Notes: generated by a model from the sequence alone, not told the origin. A DNA stretch of 64,000 nucleotides from Candidatus Planktophila limnetica (GCF_002288365.1 NZ_CP016782.1:1264794-1328793), one strand, 5' to 3'; shown: positions 25,576-36,003, counted from the stretch's first letter. Translations and numbers: made by a program.

Positions 25576-26874
25576 ATGGATAGCACGCGCCTTGTAACAG
25601 CCCGCCTTTATCAGCGCTTCGGATTTGGTCCGAAACCTGGTGAGTTTTCGGCAGCTCTGCGGGCTGGTAACACTGCTACACGAACAAATTTATTGACGGT
25701 GCCTTCATTTGATAACGGAGCACAACGTGTTGCCGAACCAGTATTAACAGATTTAGGAAAACGTCCCGAACCTAATGATCCACAGCAACAAATTTTTGGT
25801 GCACAGATGCGCGAACAAAGTAAAGCCTTAGCGGTTTGGTGGCTCGATCGAATGGCCTTAAGTGATCACGCACTAACAGAGCGAATGACGTGGTTCTGGC
25901 ACGGGCACTGGGCAACTGCAATTGATAAATTAAATTATGCACTACCTATGTATATGCAAAATCAAACACTGCGTAAACACGCCCTTGGAAATTTTAGAGA
26001 TCAATCACTTGCCATGATCAATGATGGCGCTTTACAAATTTGGCTAGACGGACAAGAAAACACCGTACGGGCACCGAATGAAAATCTTGGACGCGAACTA
26101 ATGGAGCTGTTTATTCTGGGTGTAAATCGTTATACCGAAAGCGATGTAAAAGAAATGGCTAGAGCGCTCACTGGCTTTCAAGTCGTGCGCAGTAATGGAA
26201 CTGTGACATTTAATCCACGTAGATATGATCCCAATCCAAAAACTATTTTAGGTAAGACAATTGCCTACGATGCAACCAGTGCGACCAACCACCTTGTAGA
26301 TCAAGCTGCTTGCCAATTATTTATCAGCGAACGCCTCTGGTACAGATTTATTTCTAGTCAAAATCCCCTGCCAGATCAATCCAGCATTCAAAGTGCTTTT
26401 AGCCAGCGCAGTATTTCTGCAGCTGTCAGTGCACTTGCAGATTTTGAATACCTCTCAGATACACGGTATTCACAGGTTAAATCCCCTGTTGAATGGTTTA
26501 TCTCTTCGTGCCGAGCACTCTCAATTACACCTTCTCAATTAACGAATCCAAATAATCTTTTAAATTATTTAAACAATTTGTCACAAGTGCCTTTTAGCCC
26601 CCCAAATGTTGGTGGCTGGCCAACTGATGAAGCCTGGCTTTCATCTGCGAGTGCTCAATTTAGATTTGCTTTTGCGCAGTGGTTTATTAAACAAGGTGAC
26701 ATCTCTCCAATTTCTAATCTTGCGCGCAAAGATCGCGTAGCAGCAATTGCCGATTGGTTAGGTATCGCTGAACTAAGCGATCGAACAACAACTGCTTTGC
26801 AGGGCGCTGATAACGATCCAAAACGGTTAATCCTTCTGGCTTTATGTAGCCCTGAATACATCGTGAGCGCATAG
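25576..26874 (+). CDS. DUF1800 family protein
   Basis: 432 residues. Matches the DUF1800 pattern: RLYQRFGFGPKPGEF at the start, WWLDRM, ERMTWFWHGHW, ENLGRELMELFILGVNRYTE (about 170-190) and PPNVGGWPTD near the end. Function is not known. Without an evident signal peptide it would stay cytoplasmic unless carried out with its partner. It is followed after 8 bases by a DUF1501 gene; the two families are found side by side in many bacteria, indicating a joint role. Leaderless start (TACTCT-N6). Confidence 0.85.
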   Translation: MDSTRLVTARLYQRFGFGPKPGEFSAALRAGNTATRTNLLTVPSFDNGAQRVAEPVLTDLGKRPEPNDPQQQIFGAQMREQSKALAVWWLDRMALSDHALTERMTWFWHGHWATAIDKLNYALPMYMQNQTLRKHALGNFRDQSLAMINDGALQIWLDGQENTVRAPNENLGRELMELFILGVNRYTESDVKEMARALTGFQVVRSNGTVTFNPRRYDPNPKTILGKTIAYDATSATNHLVDQAACQLFISERLWYRFISSQNPLPDQSSIQSAFSQRSISAAVSALADFEYLSDTRYSQVKSPVEWFISSCRALSITPSQLTNPNNLLNYLNNLSQVPFSPPNVGGWPTDEAWLSSASAQFRFAFAQWFIKQGDISPISNLARKDRVAAIADWLGIAELSDRTTTALQGADNDPKRLILLALCSPEYIVSA

Positions 26875-26882
26875 GAGATGTC

Positions 26883-28121
26883 ATGGACACAATAAGCCGA
26901 CGTAAATTTCTAACCCTCACCAGTGGAGCAGCCATTGGTGCAATGGTGCCGCTGCTATCCCTGCAAGATATTGCCCAAGCAGCCATCGACCGACCTTTGC
27001 CTGCAAACACACCAATCTTGGTTGCCATCACTCTCTATGGTGGAAACGATGGATTAAACACATTGATTCCATATTCAGATTCACTCTACTTCTCATCTCG
27101 CCCAGATATTTCATATCCTGCTGAAAAATTATTGCAACTAGATTCATCTCTTGCACTTAACCCATCAATGGGTGGAATAAAAACTTTATGGGATGAAAAG
27201 AAAGTTGCCATCATCCGCGGAGTCGGTTATCCAAAACCTGATCGTTCTCACTTTTCTTCAATGGCTAAGTGGCAAACGGGTAATCCTTTAACCCACATAA
27301 GCACTGGCTGGTTGGGACGTTGGATTGATACACAACCTACTGATCCAATGCTTGCAATTAGTTTGGGTTCTGTCTTGCCACCACTTCTAGCCGGTGCAAA
27401 GAAATCTGGGTCAGCACTACCACTTGGTGGATTAATCATTCCTTCTGGTCAATTGGCCATGGATTGTGCGCAACTCAGTGCGCCATCTTCTAACGACTCC
27501 AAGTTGATGGCACTTGCCGCAAGCACAATGAAGAATCTATTTAATATCTCTGATTCAATCACGCCAGTTCTTAAGAAAAATGTTCCTGGCAGTCCAGTTG
27601 AGCTGCCAACCATTAATGGTGGCAATGCTGGAGGAGATACCAACTTAAGCCAGCAATTAGATATTGTCGCAAAATTAATTGATGCCGGTGCGCCTACTCG
27701 CGTGTGGTCGGTTTCTCTTGGCGGATTTGATACACACGCCAATGAAGCCAATGCACAGGCCGCACTTCTCGGAGTTGTCTCTGATTCGATTTCACGATTT
27801 ATGACACAACTTAAGAGCACAACTCGATCACGAGATGTTGTTGTCATGGTTTACAGCGAATTTGGTCGACGTGTAGTTGGCAACGCATCTCAAGGCACAG
27901 ACCACGGATCCTCTGGCCCTGTCTTTGTTATCGGAGACAAAATAAATGGTGGCTTCTATGGCGATCAACCATCGTTATCAAAACTTATAGATGGTGACCT
28001 AGCTGTCACAACTGATTTTAGAAGTATCTATGCAACTATCTTAGAAAAGGTTTTAAAGACTCCACCTGAGAAAATTCTTAATGGTTATAAAAAGAAAGTT
28101 CCTTTTTATAAAGCTGTTTAA
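26883..28121 (+). CDS. DUF1501 family Tat-exported protein
   Basis: 412 residues. Tat signal SRRKFLTLTSG followed by a hydrophobic core, so exported folded. Alkaline-phosphatase-like fold: ITLYGGNDGLNTLIP, later SLGGFDTHANE and YSEFGRR...GTDHGSSGPVFVIGD, residues that form a metal site in sulfatase/phosphatase-type proteins. GGAGATGTC precedes the ATG, coupling it to the DUF1800 gene. Substrate unknown; a role in handling secreted or polymeric material is only a guess. Its last four bases overlap the convergent hspR gene. Confidence 0.85.
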   Translation: MDTISRRKFLTLTSGAAIGAMVPLLSLQDIAQAAIDRPLPANTPILVAITLYGGNDGLNTLIPYSDSLYFSSRPDISYPAEKLLQLDSSLALNPSMGGIKTLWDEKKVAIIRGVGYPKPDRSHFSSMAKWQTGNPLTHISTGWLGRWIDTQPTDPMLAISLGSVLPPLLAGAKKSGSALPLGGLIIPSGQLAMDCAQLSAPSSNDSKLMALAASTMKNLFNISDSITPVLKKNVPGSPVELPTINGGNAGGDTNLSQQLDIVAKLIDAGAPTRVWSVSLGGFDTHANEANAQAALLGVVSDSISRFMTQLKSTTRSRDVVVMVYSEFGRRVVGNASQGTDHGSSGPVFVIGDKINGGFYGDQPSLSKLIDGDLAVTTDFRSIYATILEKVLKTPPEKILNGYKKKVPFYKAV

Positions 28122-28504
28122 CTCTCTTCTTTATAGACAATAACTGGGTTTTTACGGCGTATTGCAAGTCCTTTAGGAGGGTTCTCCTTCAGCAACGCAT
28201 CTACTTCCACACGAAGGTGGGCAACTTCAATTGCCATGTTCGCCATTGCAGATTCCAATTCAATGATGCGTTTAATGCCAGCATGGTTAATGCCTTCGCC
28301 AATAAGTCTTTGCACGGTGCGAAGAGATGCAATATTTTGCAATGAATATCTGCGACCACGACCACTTGCGCGCTCAGGGGAAACCAATCCCATGCGATCG
28401 TATTGGCGAAGTGTTTGTGGATGTAAACCAGATAGTTCAGCAGCTATTGAGATGACATAGAGCGCTGCGTCATCACCCGGTTGTGTTGTTTTTTCTTCGC
28501 TCAT
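28118..28504 (-). CDS. hspR: Heat-shock repressor HspR (MerR family)
   Basis: 128 residues. MerR-type helix-turn-helix: YVISIAAELSGLHPQTLRQYDRMGLVSPERASGRGRRYS at about 16-54, followed by a dimerisation coiled coil. Represses the dnaK operon by binding HAIR sites with DnaK as co-repressor. Last gene of dnaK-grpE-dnaJ-hspR; its ATG overlaps the dnaJ stop (ATGA). Confidence 0.93.
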   Translation of the reverse strand: MSEEKTTQPGDDAALYVISIAAELSGLHPQTLRQYDRMGLVSPERASGRGRRYSLQNIASLRTVQRLIGEGINHAGIKRIIELESAMANMAIEVAHLRVEVDALLKENPPKGLAIRRKNPVIVYKEES

Positions 28505-29421
28505 TGTGATGCCTTAGCGATAAATTCAGCGCGCACATCTTCATGTGCTGTGGCTTCTGCAAATGCTTTCAGCGCTTCTTCTGCTTTACCTTCTGTGTGA
28601 CGTGGTACTTGCACTTCAACTGTCACAAGTAAATCTCCTGTTGTGCCATTTTTTGATATCCCGCGACCTTTAACGCGAAGCACTCGACCATTAGATGTTC
28701 CAGGTGCAAGGCGCACGGTCACATCATCGCCAGCAATTGTTGGTACTTTAATATCTGCACCAAGGGCTGCTTCAGTAAATGTCACAGGCAACGTCATAGT
28801 GATGTGTTCGCCTTTGCGTGAAAAAATAGGGTGTGGCTTTACGTGAAGCAAAATAAACAAATCTCCAGGACCTGCTTCACCATTAGCGCCTTTCCCTTTA
28901 ACGCGAATCTTTGCTCCATCGTTTACTCCTGCAGGAACGCGCGCAGTAATGTTTTGTGCAGGGGTTCCATCTATAGAAAGGCGAAGTTCTAGCGTTGTGC
29001 CAAATACTGATTCGCGAAATGAAATCTTTGATTCGGTCTGTAGATCTTGTCCTTTACGCGGTCCACGTCGTCCGCCACCAAATAGATTTGCGAAGATATC
29101 TTGCGGATTGCCGCCGCCGAACATGTCACCGAAATCTCCGCCTTGAAAATTTTGTCCGCCAGTTGGCGCGCGAAAGCCACCGCGTTCAAATAGTGAACGT
29201 GCTTCGTCATATTCATTCTTTTTTTTAACATCGGATAAAATGTCATAAGCCTCAGAAACAGCCTTGAACTCTTCTTCTCTTTTTGCATCGCCCTTTGTCT
29301 TATCTGGGTGTAGTTCACGCGCAAGAGTGCGGTATTTCTTCTTTATTTCATCAGGGGTCGCCGACTTTGATACGCCCAGGATCTTATAAAAATCCTTTTC
29401 GTATAAATCTTTAGCGGCCAC
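28501..29421 (-). CDS. dnaJ: DnaJ co-chaperone without zinc-finger domain
   Basis: 306 residues. J domain at residues ~9-75 with HPD at about 38-40; Gly/Phe-rich linker (FGDMFGGGNPQDIFANLFGGG); then the substrate-binding C-terminal domains. The four CxxCxGxG repeats of classical DnaJ are absent, so it is a type II (CbpA-like) J protein. It delivers clients to DnaK and stimulates its ATPase. Operon position between grpE and hspR is standard for actinobacteria. Confidence 0.93.
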   Translation of the reverse strand: MAAKDLYEKDFYKILGVSKSATPDEIKKKYRTLARELHPDKTKGDAKREEEFKAVSEAYDILSDVKKKNEYDEARSLFERGGFRAPTGGQNFQGGDFGDMFGGGNPQDIFANLFGGGRRGPRKGQDLQTESKISFRESVFGTTLELRLSIDGTPAQNITARVPAGVNDGAKIRVKGKGANGEAGPGDLFILLHVKPHPIFSRKGEHITMTLPVTFTEAALGADIKVPTIAGDDVTVRLAPGTSNGRVLRVKGRGISKNGTTGDLLVTVEVQVPRHTEGKAEEALKAFAEATAHEDVRAEFIAKASQ

Positions 29422-29431
29422 TTTTTTTCTC

Positions 29432-29905
29432 TTAGCTCTCTGGATCTGTCACTGTTACGCGAGCAGGACGCAAGATGCGCTCTTTGAATCTATATCCTGG
29501 TTGCAAAATCTTTGAGGCAGTTGGCACAGCAACATCTGCTGATGTGTCATGCATTAGCGCTTCGTGAATATTTGGATCAAAGGCTTCGCCTTCGGTGCCG
29601 TATTTTTCTAATCCGATGCGCGCTGTGACTGTGTTGATTTGATCAGCAACAGCCTTGAAGCCACCACTTAATTCGCCATGTGATTCTGCGCGATCAATAT
29701 CATCAAGGACAGAGAGAAACTCTGCGAGTACAGAACCAATTGCAAGTTCGTGCGCAAGGGCTCGATCGCGTTCTACGCGTTTTTTGTAATTTGCATACTC
29801 TGCTTGTAAGCGTTGTAAATCAGATGTAAGGGCTGCAACCGGATCAATCTCTTGATCCGGTGCAGCCTCTGTTACAACTTCTTCAACGCTAACGTCTTCA
29901 GACAT
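29432..29905 (-). CDS. grpE: Nucleotide exchange factor GrpE
   Basis: 157 residues: acidic N-terminus, long coiled coil (LQRLQAEYANYKKRVERDRA), then the beta-wing domain with YGTEGEAFDPNIHEALMH and GYRFKERILRPARVTV. Releases ADP from DnaK. Start shares one base with the dnaK stop (TAATG). Confidence 0.95.
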   Translation of the reverse strand: MSEDVSVEEVVTEAAPDQEIDPVAALTSDLQRLQAEYANYKKRVERDRALAHELAIGSVLAEFLSVLDDIDRAESHGELSGGFKAVADQINTVTARIGLEKYGTEGEAFDPNIHEALMHDTSADVAVPTASKILQPGYRFKERILRPARVTVTDPES

Positions 29906-31728
29906 TACGCTTCTTCGACGATCTCTGCGTCTTCAACGCCATCTTCGGCTTGTGCACCAGGTGTGCCTTGCGCAGCGTTTGCTGCGTAAAGCGCGGCGCC
30001 GAGTGCTTGGCTAAGAGTTGAAACTTTCTCCGTTGCAGTTTTGATCATCTCAAAGTTGGCACCACCGAGTGCTGTCTTTAGTTCAACAAGTGCTGACTCA
30101 GTTTCAGTTTTCTTCTCAAGTGATTCACCTTCTGTGAACTTATCAGCGTTATCTGCCAAGAACTTTTCAGTTTGGTAGACAAGTGAATCTCCAGTGTTAC
30201 GGATTTCTGCTTCTTCTTTACGCTGGCGATCTTCTTCAGCGTGTGATTCGGCGTCTGCCATCATGCGTTCGATTTCATCTTTGGAGAGTGCAGAGCCACC
30301 TGTAATAGTCATGCTCTGTTCTTTTCCAGTTCCGAGATCTTTTGCAGATACGTGAACAATTCCGTTTGCATCGATATCAAATGTCACTTCGATTTGTGGA
30401 ATTCCACGTGGTGCAGGTGGAAGACCTGTTAATTCGAACATGCCTAGCTTCTTGTTATAAGCAGCCATTTCACGCTCGCCTTGATAGGCCTGGATCTGTA
30501 CCGCTGGCTGATTGTCATCTGCCGTTGTAAAGATTTCACTGCGCTTTGTAGGAATAGTTGTGTTGCGCTCGATCAAGCGTGTCATCACGCCACCCTTGGT
30601 TTCGATACCAAGTGAGAGTGGTGTTACATCTAGTAGAAGTACATCTTTAACTTCTCCCTTTAAAACACCAGCTTGTAGGGATGCGCCAACTGCAACAACT
30701 TCATCAGGGTTTACGCCCTTATTTGGTTCTTTCCCGCCAGTTAATTCGCGGACAAGATCGACAACTGCTGGCATACGAGTTGAACCGCCAACTAGTACAA
30801 CGCTTTGAATGTTTGCAATAGGAATTCCAGCATCTTTTAGAACTGCTTGGAAAGGCTTCTTGCAACGCTCGAGAAGAGCTGCGGTGAGTTTCTGGAAATC
30901 AGCGCGTGTGATTGTCTCATCCATAAACAACGGATTCTTTTCAGCATCGACTGTGATGTATGGAAGATTAATGGATGCGCTCTGTGATGATGAAAGTTCG
31001 ATCTTTGCTTTTTCAGCAGCTTCGCGAACGCGCTGCATCGCCATCTTGTCTTTAGTTAAATCAATTCCGTTTTTGGAACCAAATGTTGTAACCAAGTGAT
31101 CAACGAGTGCTTGATCCCAGTCATCACCGCCAAGGTTGTTATCGCCATTGGTTGCTTTAACTTCAACAACTCCATCGCCGATTTCTAGTAGTGAAACATC
31201 AAATGTTCCGCCACCGAGGTCGAATACAAGAATGGTCTGTTCTTTATCAGCCTTGTCTAAACCGTATGCGAGCGCAGCAGCTGTTGGTTCGTTAATGATG
31301 CGAAGCACATTAAGACCAGCAATTTCGCCAGCTTCTTTTGTTGCTTGACGTTGTGCGTCATTGAAGTATGCAGGCACTGTGATAACTGCGTCCGTCACCG
31401 TTTCACCAAGGTATGCCTCGGCATCACGCTTTAACTTTTGAAGCACACGTGCAGAAATTTCTTGTGGTGTGTACTTCTTGCCATCGATATCGATGTTCCA
31501 TGAAGTACCCATGTGGCGCTTTACTGAACGAATTGTTCGGTCCACATTTGTTACTGACTGACGCTTGGCGACCTCACCGACGAGGACTTCGCCGTTCTTT
31601 GCGAATGCGACGATCGATGGGGTTGTGCGGGCGCCTTCAGCATTAGCGATGACGGTGGGTTCGCCACCTTCAAGGACTGAAACGCAGCTATTTGTCGTTC
31701 CGAGGTCAATTCCAACTGCTCTAGCCAT
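29905..31728 (-). CDS. dnaK: Chaperone DnaK (Hsp70)
   Basis: 607 residues, the usual length. ATPase domain with [12 protein letters not shown], phosphate loops [17 protein letters not shown] and [15 protein letters not shown]; substrate-binding domain with [14 protein letters not shown]; helical lid and an acidic EEA end. Folds and refolds proteins and acts with HspR as co-repressor. AAAAGGAG precedes the ATG; the promoter carries a HAIR site. Confidence 0.97.
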   Translation of the reverse strand: MARAVGIDLGTTNSCVSVLEGGEPTVIANAEGARTTPSIVAFAKNGEVLVGEVAKRQSVTNVDRTIRSVKRHMGTSWNIDIDGKKYTPQEISARVLQKLKRDAEAYLGETVTDAVITVPAYFNDAQRQATKEAGEIAGLNVLRIINEPTAAALAYGLDKADKEQTILVFDLGGGTFDVSLLEIGDGVVEVKATNGDNNLGGDDWDQALVDHLVTTFGSKNGIDLTKDKMAMQRVREAAEKAKIELSSSQSASINLPYITVDAEKNPLFMDETITRADFQKLTAALLERCKKPFQAVLKDAGIPIANIQSVVLVGGSTRMPAVVDLVRELTGGKEPNKGVNPDEVVAVGASLQAGVLKGEVKDVLLLDVTPLSLGIETKGGVMTRLIERNTTIPTKRSEIFTTADDNQPAVQIQAYQGEREMAAYNKKLGMFELTGLPPAPRGIPQIEVTFDIDANGIVHVSAKDLGTGKEQSMTITGGSALSKDEIERMMADAESHAEEDRQRKEEAEIRNTGDSLVYQTEKFLADNADKFTEGESLEKKTETESALVELKTALGGANFEMIKTATEKVSTLSQALGAALYAANAAQGTPGAQAEDGVEDAEIVEEA

Positions 31729-31765
31729 CTTTTTACTGCTCCTTTTATAGTTTCTTCTTTAAACC

Positions 31766-31810
31766 TGAGTCGAACTATACCTAAAAGGTTGAGTCGATGC
31801 GACTCAGGTT
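31766..31810 (-). promoter_or_regulatory. HAIR operator and promoter of dnaK operon
   Basis: TTGAGT-N7-ACTCAG (31789-31807) matches the HspR-binding HAIR consensus CTTGAGT-N7-ACTCAAG, with mismatches only at the outer positions. A second half-site CTGAGTCG (about 31765-31772) lies 3' of a -10-like TATAGT on the minus strand, and it is an exact inverse copy of the CGACTCAG arm. HspR bound here would cover the region between -40 and the transcription start. Confidence 0.75.
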
Positions 31811-31873
31811 TCTCACTCTGGATAACAGGGCATCCGCCCGACTTATTCCCCAGCGCCGACCTAAGATTTGCCC

Positions 31874-33928
31874 ATGACTCTCGCACTTGCAGCCCTGGCT
31901 TACGGAATCACTGTTGTTGCCCTGGTTCTTCTAGCCATCCGTGTTCGCCAGCTCATTGCGGTCTATAAGAAGGGTCAGCCAGATCCAACTCGTTCGGGCA
32001 ATCGTGGTGCGCGTTTAAAGAACATGCTCACTGAAGTACTTGGTCACACAAAGATGCTTAATTTTACTGCCACAGGAATTGCGCACTGGTTTGTGATGAT
32101 TGGTTTTGGCGCACTCTTTGGAACACTCGTAACCGCATACGGTCAAATTCTTAATCCAGATTTTGCACTTCCGTTCATTGGTCACTTTGCACCATATGAG
32201 TTATTCACTGAATTCATTGGTTGGGCAACAGGAATCGGAATTGTCACACTCATTGGTATTCGCCAAGTAACTCGAATTAAAAAGAGTGGACGCACTTCAC
32301 GTTTCTATGGTTCTGGAAACTGGAAGGCGTATTACGTTGAAGCAACAATTCTGATTATAGTTTTCTGTGTTACCGCGCTGCGCGGATTAGAAGGCGCACT
32401 CTCTGAATACACATCTTGGAACTGGCACTTTGCGTTGACATGGCCAATTGCTGAACTCTTTAAATCTATGTCGCTCACACAGCTACACATGTGGGTTGCA
32501 ATAGTTGCAACAATAAAGATTGTTGTTTCAATGACATGGTTTATCGTTATTGCAACAAATCTCACAATGGGTATCGCATGGCACCGTTTCTTGGCATTTT
32601 TTAATATTTATTACAAGCGCAACGCAGATGGTGGTCACTCACTCGGTAACTTGCCTGAATTACTCTCACATGGCAAGCCAGTAGATTTCGAAGATCCAGC
32701 AGATGATGATGTATTTGGTCTTGGCACACGTGGTGACATCACGTGGAAGGGTTTGCTGGATATGACCAGCTGCACCGAATGCGGACGTTGCCAATCGCAA
32801 TGTCCTGCCTGGCACACAGATAAACCGCTCTCACCAAAGCTTTTGATCATGGCGATGCGCGATCACGCATTTGCAAAGACAGTTGAAACAGAGAACATGG
32901 TCGGTGAAAACGCCCCTATTTCTCTCGATGTTCTCTGGTCCTGCACAACATGTGGTGCATGCGTAAATGAGTGCCCAGTAGATATCGAACACATCGATCA
33001 CATCGTTAACATGCGCCGTTTCCAAGTATTAGTTGAATCAGAGTTCCCTTCACAATTAAACGGAACATTTCGTAATCTTGAAACAGCTGGAAATCCTTGG
33101 GGATCAAATAAAAATGATCGCGAAGGTTGGATTTCAGAGATGGATTTCCCAATTCGCGTTGTCGAGGGCACGCTGCCTGAAGATGTTGAGTATTTGTTCT
33201 GGGTTGGTTGTGCTGGCGCATATGAAGAGCGTGCGAAGAAAACCACTAAGGCTGTTGCAGAGTTGCTGCACATCGCAGGCGTTGAGTTTGCAGTCCTTGG
33301 AAAGCGCGAGACTTGCACGGGAGATCCCGCGCGTCGCGCCGGAAACGAATTCTTGTATCAAATCTTGTCAAAGGAAAACATCGACACCTTCACGCAAGTA
33401 TTTGAAACTCGTAAAGATAAGGGCACAAAGAAAGTTGTTGTTACTTGCCCTCATTGCTTTACAACTATTGGTCGCGATTACGCGCAAAGCGGTTATGAAT
33501 TACAGGTTGTCCACCACACGCAACTACTCAACCAGCTTGTGCGCGAAGGCCGCTTGATTCCAGTAAACAAATCAGAGAAGTCTTTGACCTATCACGATCC
33601 TTGTTATTTAGGCCGTCACAACCAAGTATTTGAAGCACCACGCGAATTGCTCCAAGCAACTGGTGTAACAATTACTGAGATGCCACGTAATCAAGAACGT
33701 TCCTTCTGCTGTGGCGCCGGTGGTGGTCGTATGTGGATGGAAGAAAAACTTGGAACTCAAATTAACTTAAACCGCGTTGATGAAGCACTTGCAACTGGCG
33801 TTGAAGAAGTCGCTGTTGCCTGTCCGTTCTGTCGCGTGATGGTCACAGATGGTGTTGCAGCGCGTGAGTCACAGGTGCAGGTATTAGATGTTGCGCAAGC
33901 GTTATTGCGCGCTGTAAAACCTAACTAA
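31874..33928 (+). CDS. Membrane Fe-S oxidoreductase, EtfD-like
   Basis: 684 residues. N-terminal membrane domain of several helices (to about residue 235). Two 4Fe-4S ferredoxin motifs: CTECGRCQSQCP (about 300) and CTTCGACVNECP (about 356). Two cysteine-rich CCG domains of the HdrB/GlpC type (VGCAGAYEER; SFCCGAGGGRMWMEE at about 610). This is the layout of mycobacterial EtfD (Rv0338c), which passes electrons from electron-transfer flavoprotein to menaquinone during fatty acid oxidation. A FadE5-like acyl-CoA dehydrogenase lies 2.1 kb downstream. TAAGAT-N6-ATG fixes the start. Confidence 0.85.
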   Translation: MTLALAALAYGITVVALVLLAIRVRQLIAVYKKGQPDPTRSGNRGARLKNMLTEVLGHTKMLNFTATGIAHWFVMIGFGALFGTLVTAYGQILNPDFALPFIGHFAPYELFTEFIGWATGIGIVTLIGIRQVTRIKKSGRTSRFYGSGNWKAYYVEATILIIVFCVTALRGLEGALSEYTSWNWHFALTWPIAELFKSMSLTQLHMWVAIVATIKIVVSMTWFIVIATNLTMGIAWHRFLAFFNIYYKRNADGGHSLGNLPELLSHGKPVDFEDPADDDVFGLGTRGDITWKGLLDMTSCTECGRCQSQCPAWHTDKPLSPKLLIMAMRDHAFAKTVETENMVGENAPISLDVLWSCTTCGACVNECPVDIEHIDHIVNMRRFQVLVESEFPSQLNGTFRNLETAGNPWGSNKNDREGWISEMDFPIRVVEGTLPEDVEYLFWVGCAGAYEERAKKTTKAVAELLHIAGVEFAVLGKRETCTGDPARRAGNEFLYQILSKENIDTFTQVFETRKDKGTKKVVVTCPHCFTTIGRDYAQSGYELQVVHHTQLLNQLVREGRLIPVNKSEKSLTYHDPCYLGRHNQVFEAPRELLQATGVTITEMPRNQERSFCCGAGGGRMWMEEKLGTQINLNRVDEALATGVEEVAVACPFCRVMVTDGVAARESQVQVLDVAQALLRAVKPN

Positions 33929-34830
33929 GACAAGCTCTCCATCGCACGAAGAGTTGCAATGCGCTCTTCAATAGGTGGGTGGGATGCAAAGAGTTTAGAA
34001 ACAGATTTTGCATCCAGTGGTGATTCAATCCAAATATGAGCCACGGCCGTTGATCTCTGCTGCACAACAGTTGAGTCGCGCGCGAGTACTTCTAGAGCCG
34101 AACGCAGCCCTGCAGGATTTCGTGTGAAAGAAACTGCTGTGGCATCAGCTAGCGACTCTCGCTTTCGTGAAATTGCAGATTTAAGCAACATTGCTGCAAG
34201 GGGCGCCATTATTAAAACAGCTAAAGAAATGACTAAAGCGATTGGATTTGAATTGCTATCGCGATCTCGACGTCCACCGAAGAACATCATGCGCATTAAG
34301 AAATCAGACAAGATTGCAATTGCTCCAGCAGTCGACGCTGCAACGGCTGAAACTAAAGTGTCTCTATTTGCCACGTGCGACATCTCGTGGGCAATAACTC
34401 CCTGAAGTTGGTCGCGATCCATCGCATCTAAAATTCCTGTTGTAAATGCAATAAGTGCGTGTTCTGGGTTTCGACCAGTAGCAAATGCATTTGGCGCCGG
34501 GTCAACCACGATTGCAACCTTTGGCATTGGCAATCCACTGGCAATGACTACTTCGTGAACTAAGTTAAATAACTTTGGATTATCATCTTCAGTAATTAAC
34601 TTAGCCCCTGTCATTGTCAGCACGAGTCGATCAGATCCGTAGTAAGAGCCCCAGACTGAAACAAGTGAGAGTCCGACTGCGATAGGAACAATAAATGCTG
34701 AAGAGCCACCAAAGTAAGTAAGAGCTGCGTAGGCAACAACCCACATGAGCACGCCAAAGAGTGCAAGCAGTGCAAATGTTTTTCGTTTATTCGCAGCTTG
34801 TAGACCGCGAAAATTGCCGACTTCAGCCAT
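33925..34830 (-). CDS. htpX: M48-family membrane protease HtpX
   Basis: 301 residues; two N-terminal membrane helices (about 18-65), then the zinc metalloprotease domain with HEMSH at about 145 and a further hydrophobic region. Degrades damaged membrane proteins. Its stop overlaps the convergent EtfD-like gene by four bases. Follows a LemA gene, a pairing common in bacteria. Confidence 0.92.
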   Translation of the reverse strand: MAEVGNFRGLQAANKRKTFALLALFGVLMWVVAYAALTYFGGSSAFIVPIAVGLSLVSVWGSYYGSDRLVLTMTGAKLITEDDNPKLFNLVHEVVIASGLPMPKVAIVVDPAPNAFATGRNPEHALIAFTTGILDAMDRDQLQGVIAHEMSHVANRDTLVSAVAASTAGAIAILSDFLMRMMFFGGRRDRDSNSNPIALVISLAVLIMAPLAAMLLKSAISRKRESLADATAVSFTRNPAGLRSALEVLARDSTVVQQRSTAVAHIWIESPLDAKSVSKLFASHPPIEERIATLRAMESLS

Positions 34831-34835
34831 CGAGA

Positions 34836-35387
34836 TTAGAACTTAACGTTTGGCGCTTGTCGTGATTGTGGATCTTCTACCTCATAGAATTCGCGTTCGC
34901 TCACCTTTGCAAAGCCTGCAAAGAAGTTAGTTGGCACTGTTTTCACAGCAGTATTGAGTTCGCGCACGGTGTCGTTATAGAACTGACGAGCAAAGGAAAC
35001 TTTGTTCTCAGTTGTTGATAATTCATCTTGTAATGACAAAAAGTTTGCAGATGCTTTGAGATCTGGATATGCCTCAGCAACTGCGAGTAATCCACGAAGT
35101 GCTTGAGTCAGCATTCCATCTGCTGCTGCAACATCTGTGAAAGATGTGGCAGAAGTTGCTTTTGCACGAGCAGAGACAACCGCGTCAAATGTGCTCTTTT
35201 CATGTTCGGCGTAACCCTTAACGGTTTCCACCAAGTTAGGAATCAAATCTGCGCGGCGCTTGAGCTGTACTTCGATCTGCGCAAAGGATTCATCGACTGC
35301 GACGTTGAGGCGAATGAGTCGGTTGTATTGAATGACTAGAAAGGTGATGAGTAATGCGATGACGCCTAAAGCAATAATGATTTCCAT
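34836..35387 (-). CDS. lemA: LemA family protein
   Basis: 183 residues: single N-terminal membrane helix, then a helical bundle with the conserved QLKRRADLIPNLVETVKGYA and ARQFYNDTVRELN. Function unknown; gene pairing with htpX (5 bases apart) suggests a joint role in membrane quality control. AGGAGG lies 10 nt before the ATG. Confidence 0.9.
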   Translation of the reverse strand: MEIIIALGVIALLITFLVIQYNRLIRLNVAVDESFAQIEVQLKRRADLIPNLVETVKGYAEHEKSTFDAVVSARAKATSATSFTDVAAADGMLTQALRGLLAVAEAYPDLKASANFLSLQDELSTTENKVSFARQFYNDTVRELNTAVKTVPTNFFAGFAKVSEREFYEVEDPQSRQAPNVKF

Positions 35388-35424
35388 GGTGATAAAACCT
35401 CCTGAGGCCTTGAGTTATTCCCGG

Positions 35425-36003
35425 CTACTTAATTTTTGAGCGGTGAAAGTTCTTGAAGGAACGACTTGCGGTAGGCCCGCGTTGTCCTTGATAGCGAGAT
35501 CCATACTTTTCAGATCCGTATGGGTGCTCAGCAGGTGAAGAGAGTTTGATCAAGCAGAGCTGACCGATTTTCATTCCTGGAAATAACTTCACCGGCAGGT
35601 TTGCAACATTTGAAAGTTCGAGAGTGATGTGACCAGAAAATCCTGGATCAATAAATCCTGCTGTTGAGTGGGTAAGTAGTCCAAGTCGACCAAGGGATGA
35701 CTTTCCTTCAAGGCGTCCGGCGATGTCATCTGGCAATGTGATTACTTCATATGTGCTTGCCAATACGAATTCACCTGGGTGCAAAATAAATGGTTCATCG
35801 CCTTCGGCAATAACTTCGCGGGTCAGTTCTGCTTGCTCAGTGGAAGGGTCAATAACTGAGTACTTATGGTTTTCAAAGACGCGGAAGAATTTATCCAAGC
35901 GAACGTCTACAGATGATGGCTGGATCATCGCTTCTTCGAATGGCTCAACGCCGACTCGGTTGGCAGCTATTTCTGCGCGGATATCGCGATCACTTAAAAG
36001 CAC
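35425..36003 (-). CDS. dcd: dCTP deaminase (probably dUMP-forming)
   Basis: 192 residues starting at GTG 36003 with TAGAGT exactly 6 nt before it. Trimeric dUTPase-like fold: [22 protein letters not shown] and [17 protein letters not shown], with the catalytic Glu in the last segment. Makes dUMP or dUTP for thymidylate synthesis. Length and sequence resemble the bifunctional dCTP deaminase/dUTPase of mycobacteria. Confidence 0.93.
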   Translation of the reverse strand: MLLSDRDIRAEIAANRVGVEPFEEAMIQPSSVDVRLDKFFRVFENHKYSVIDPSTEQAELTREVIAEGDEPFILHPGEFVLASTYEVITLPDDIAGRLEGKSSLGRLGLLTHSTAGFIDPGFSGHITLELSNVANLPVKLFPGMKIGQLCLIKLSSPAEHPYGSEKYGSRYQGQRGPTASRSFKNFHRSKIK

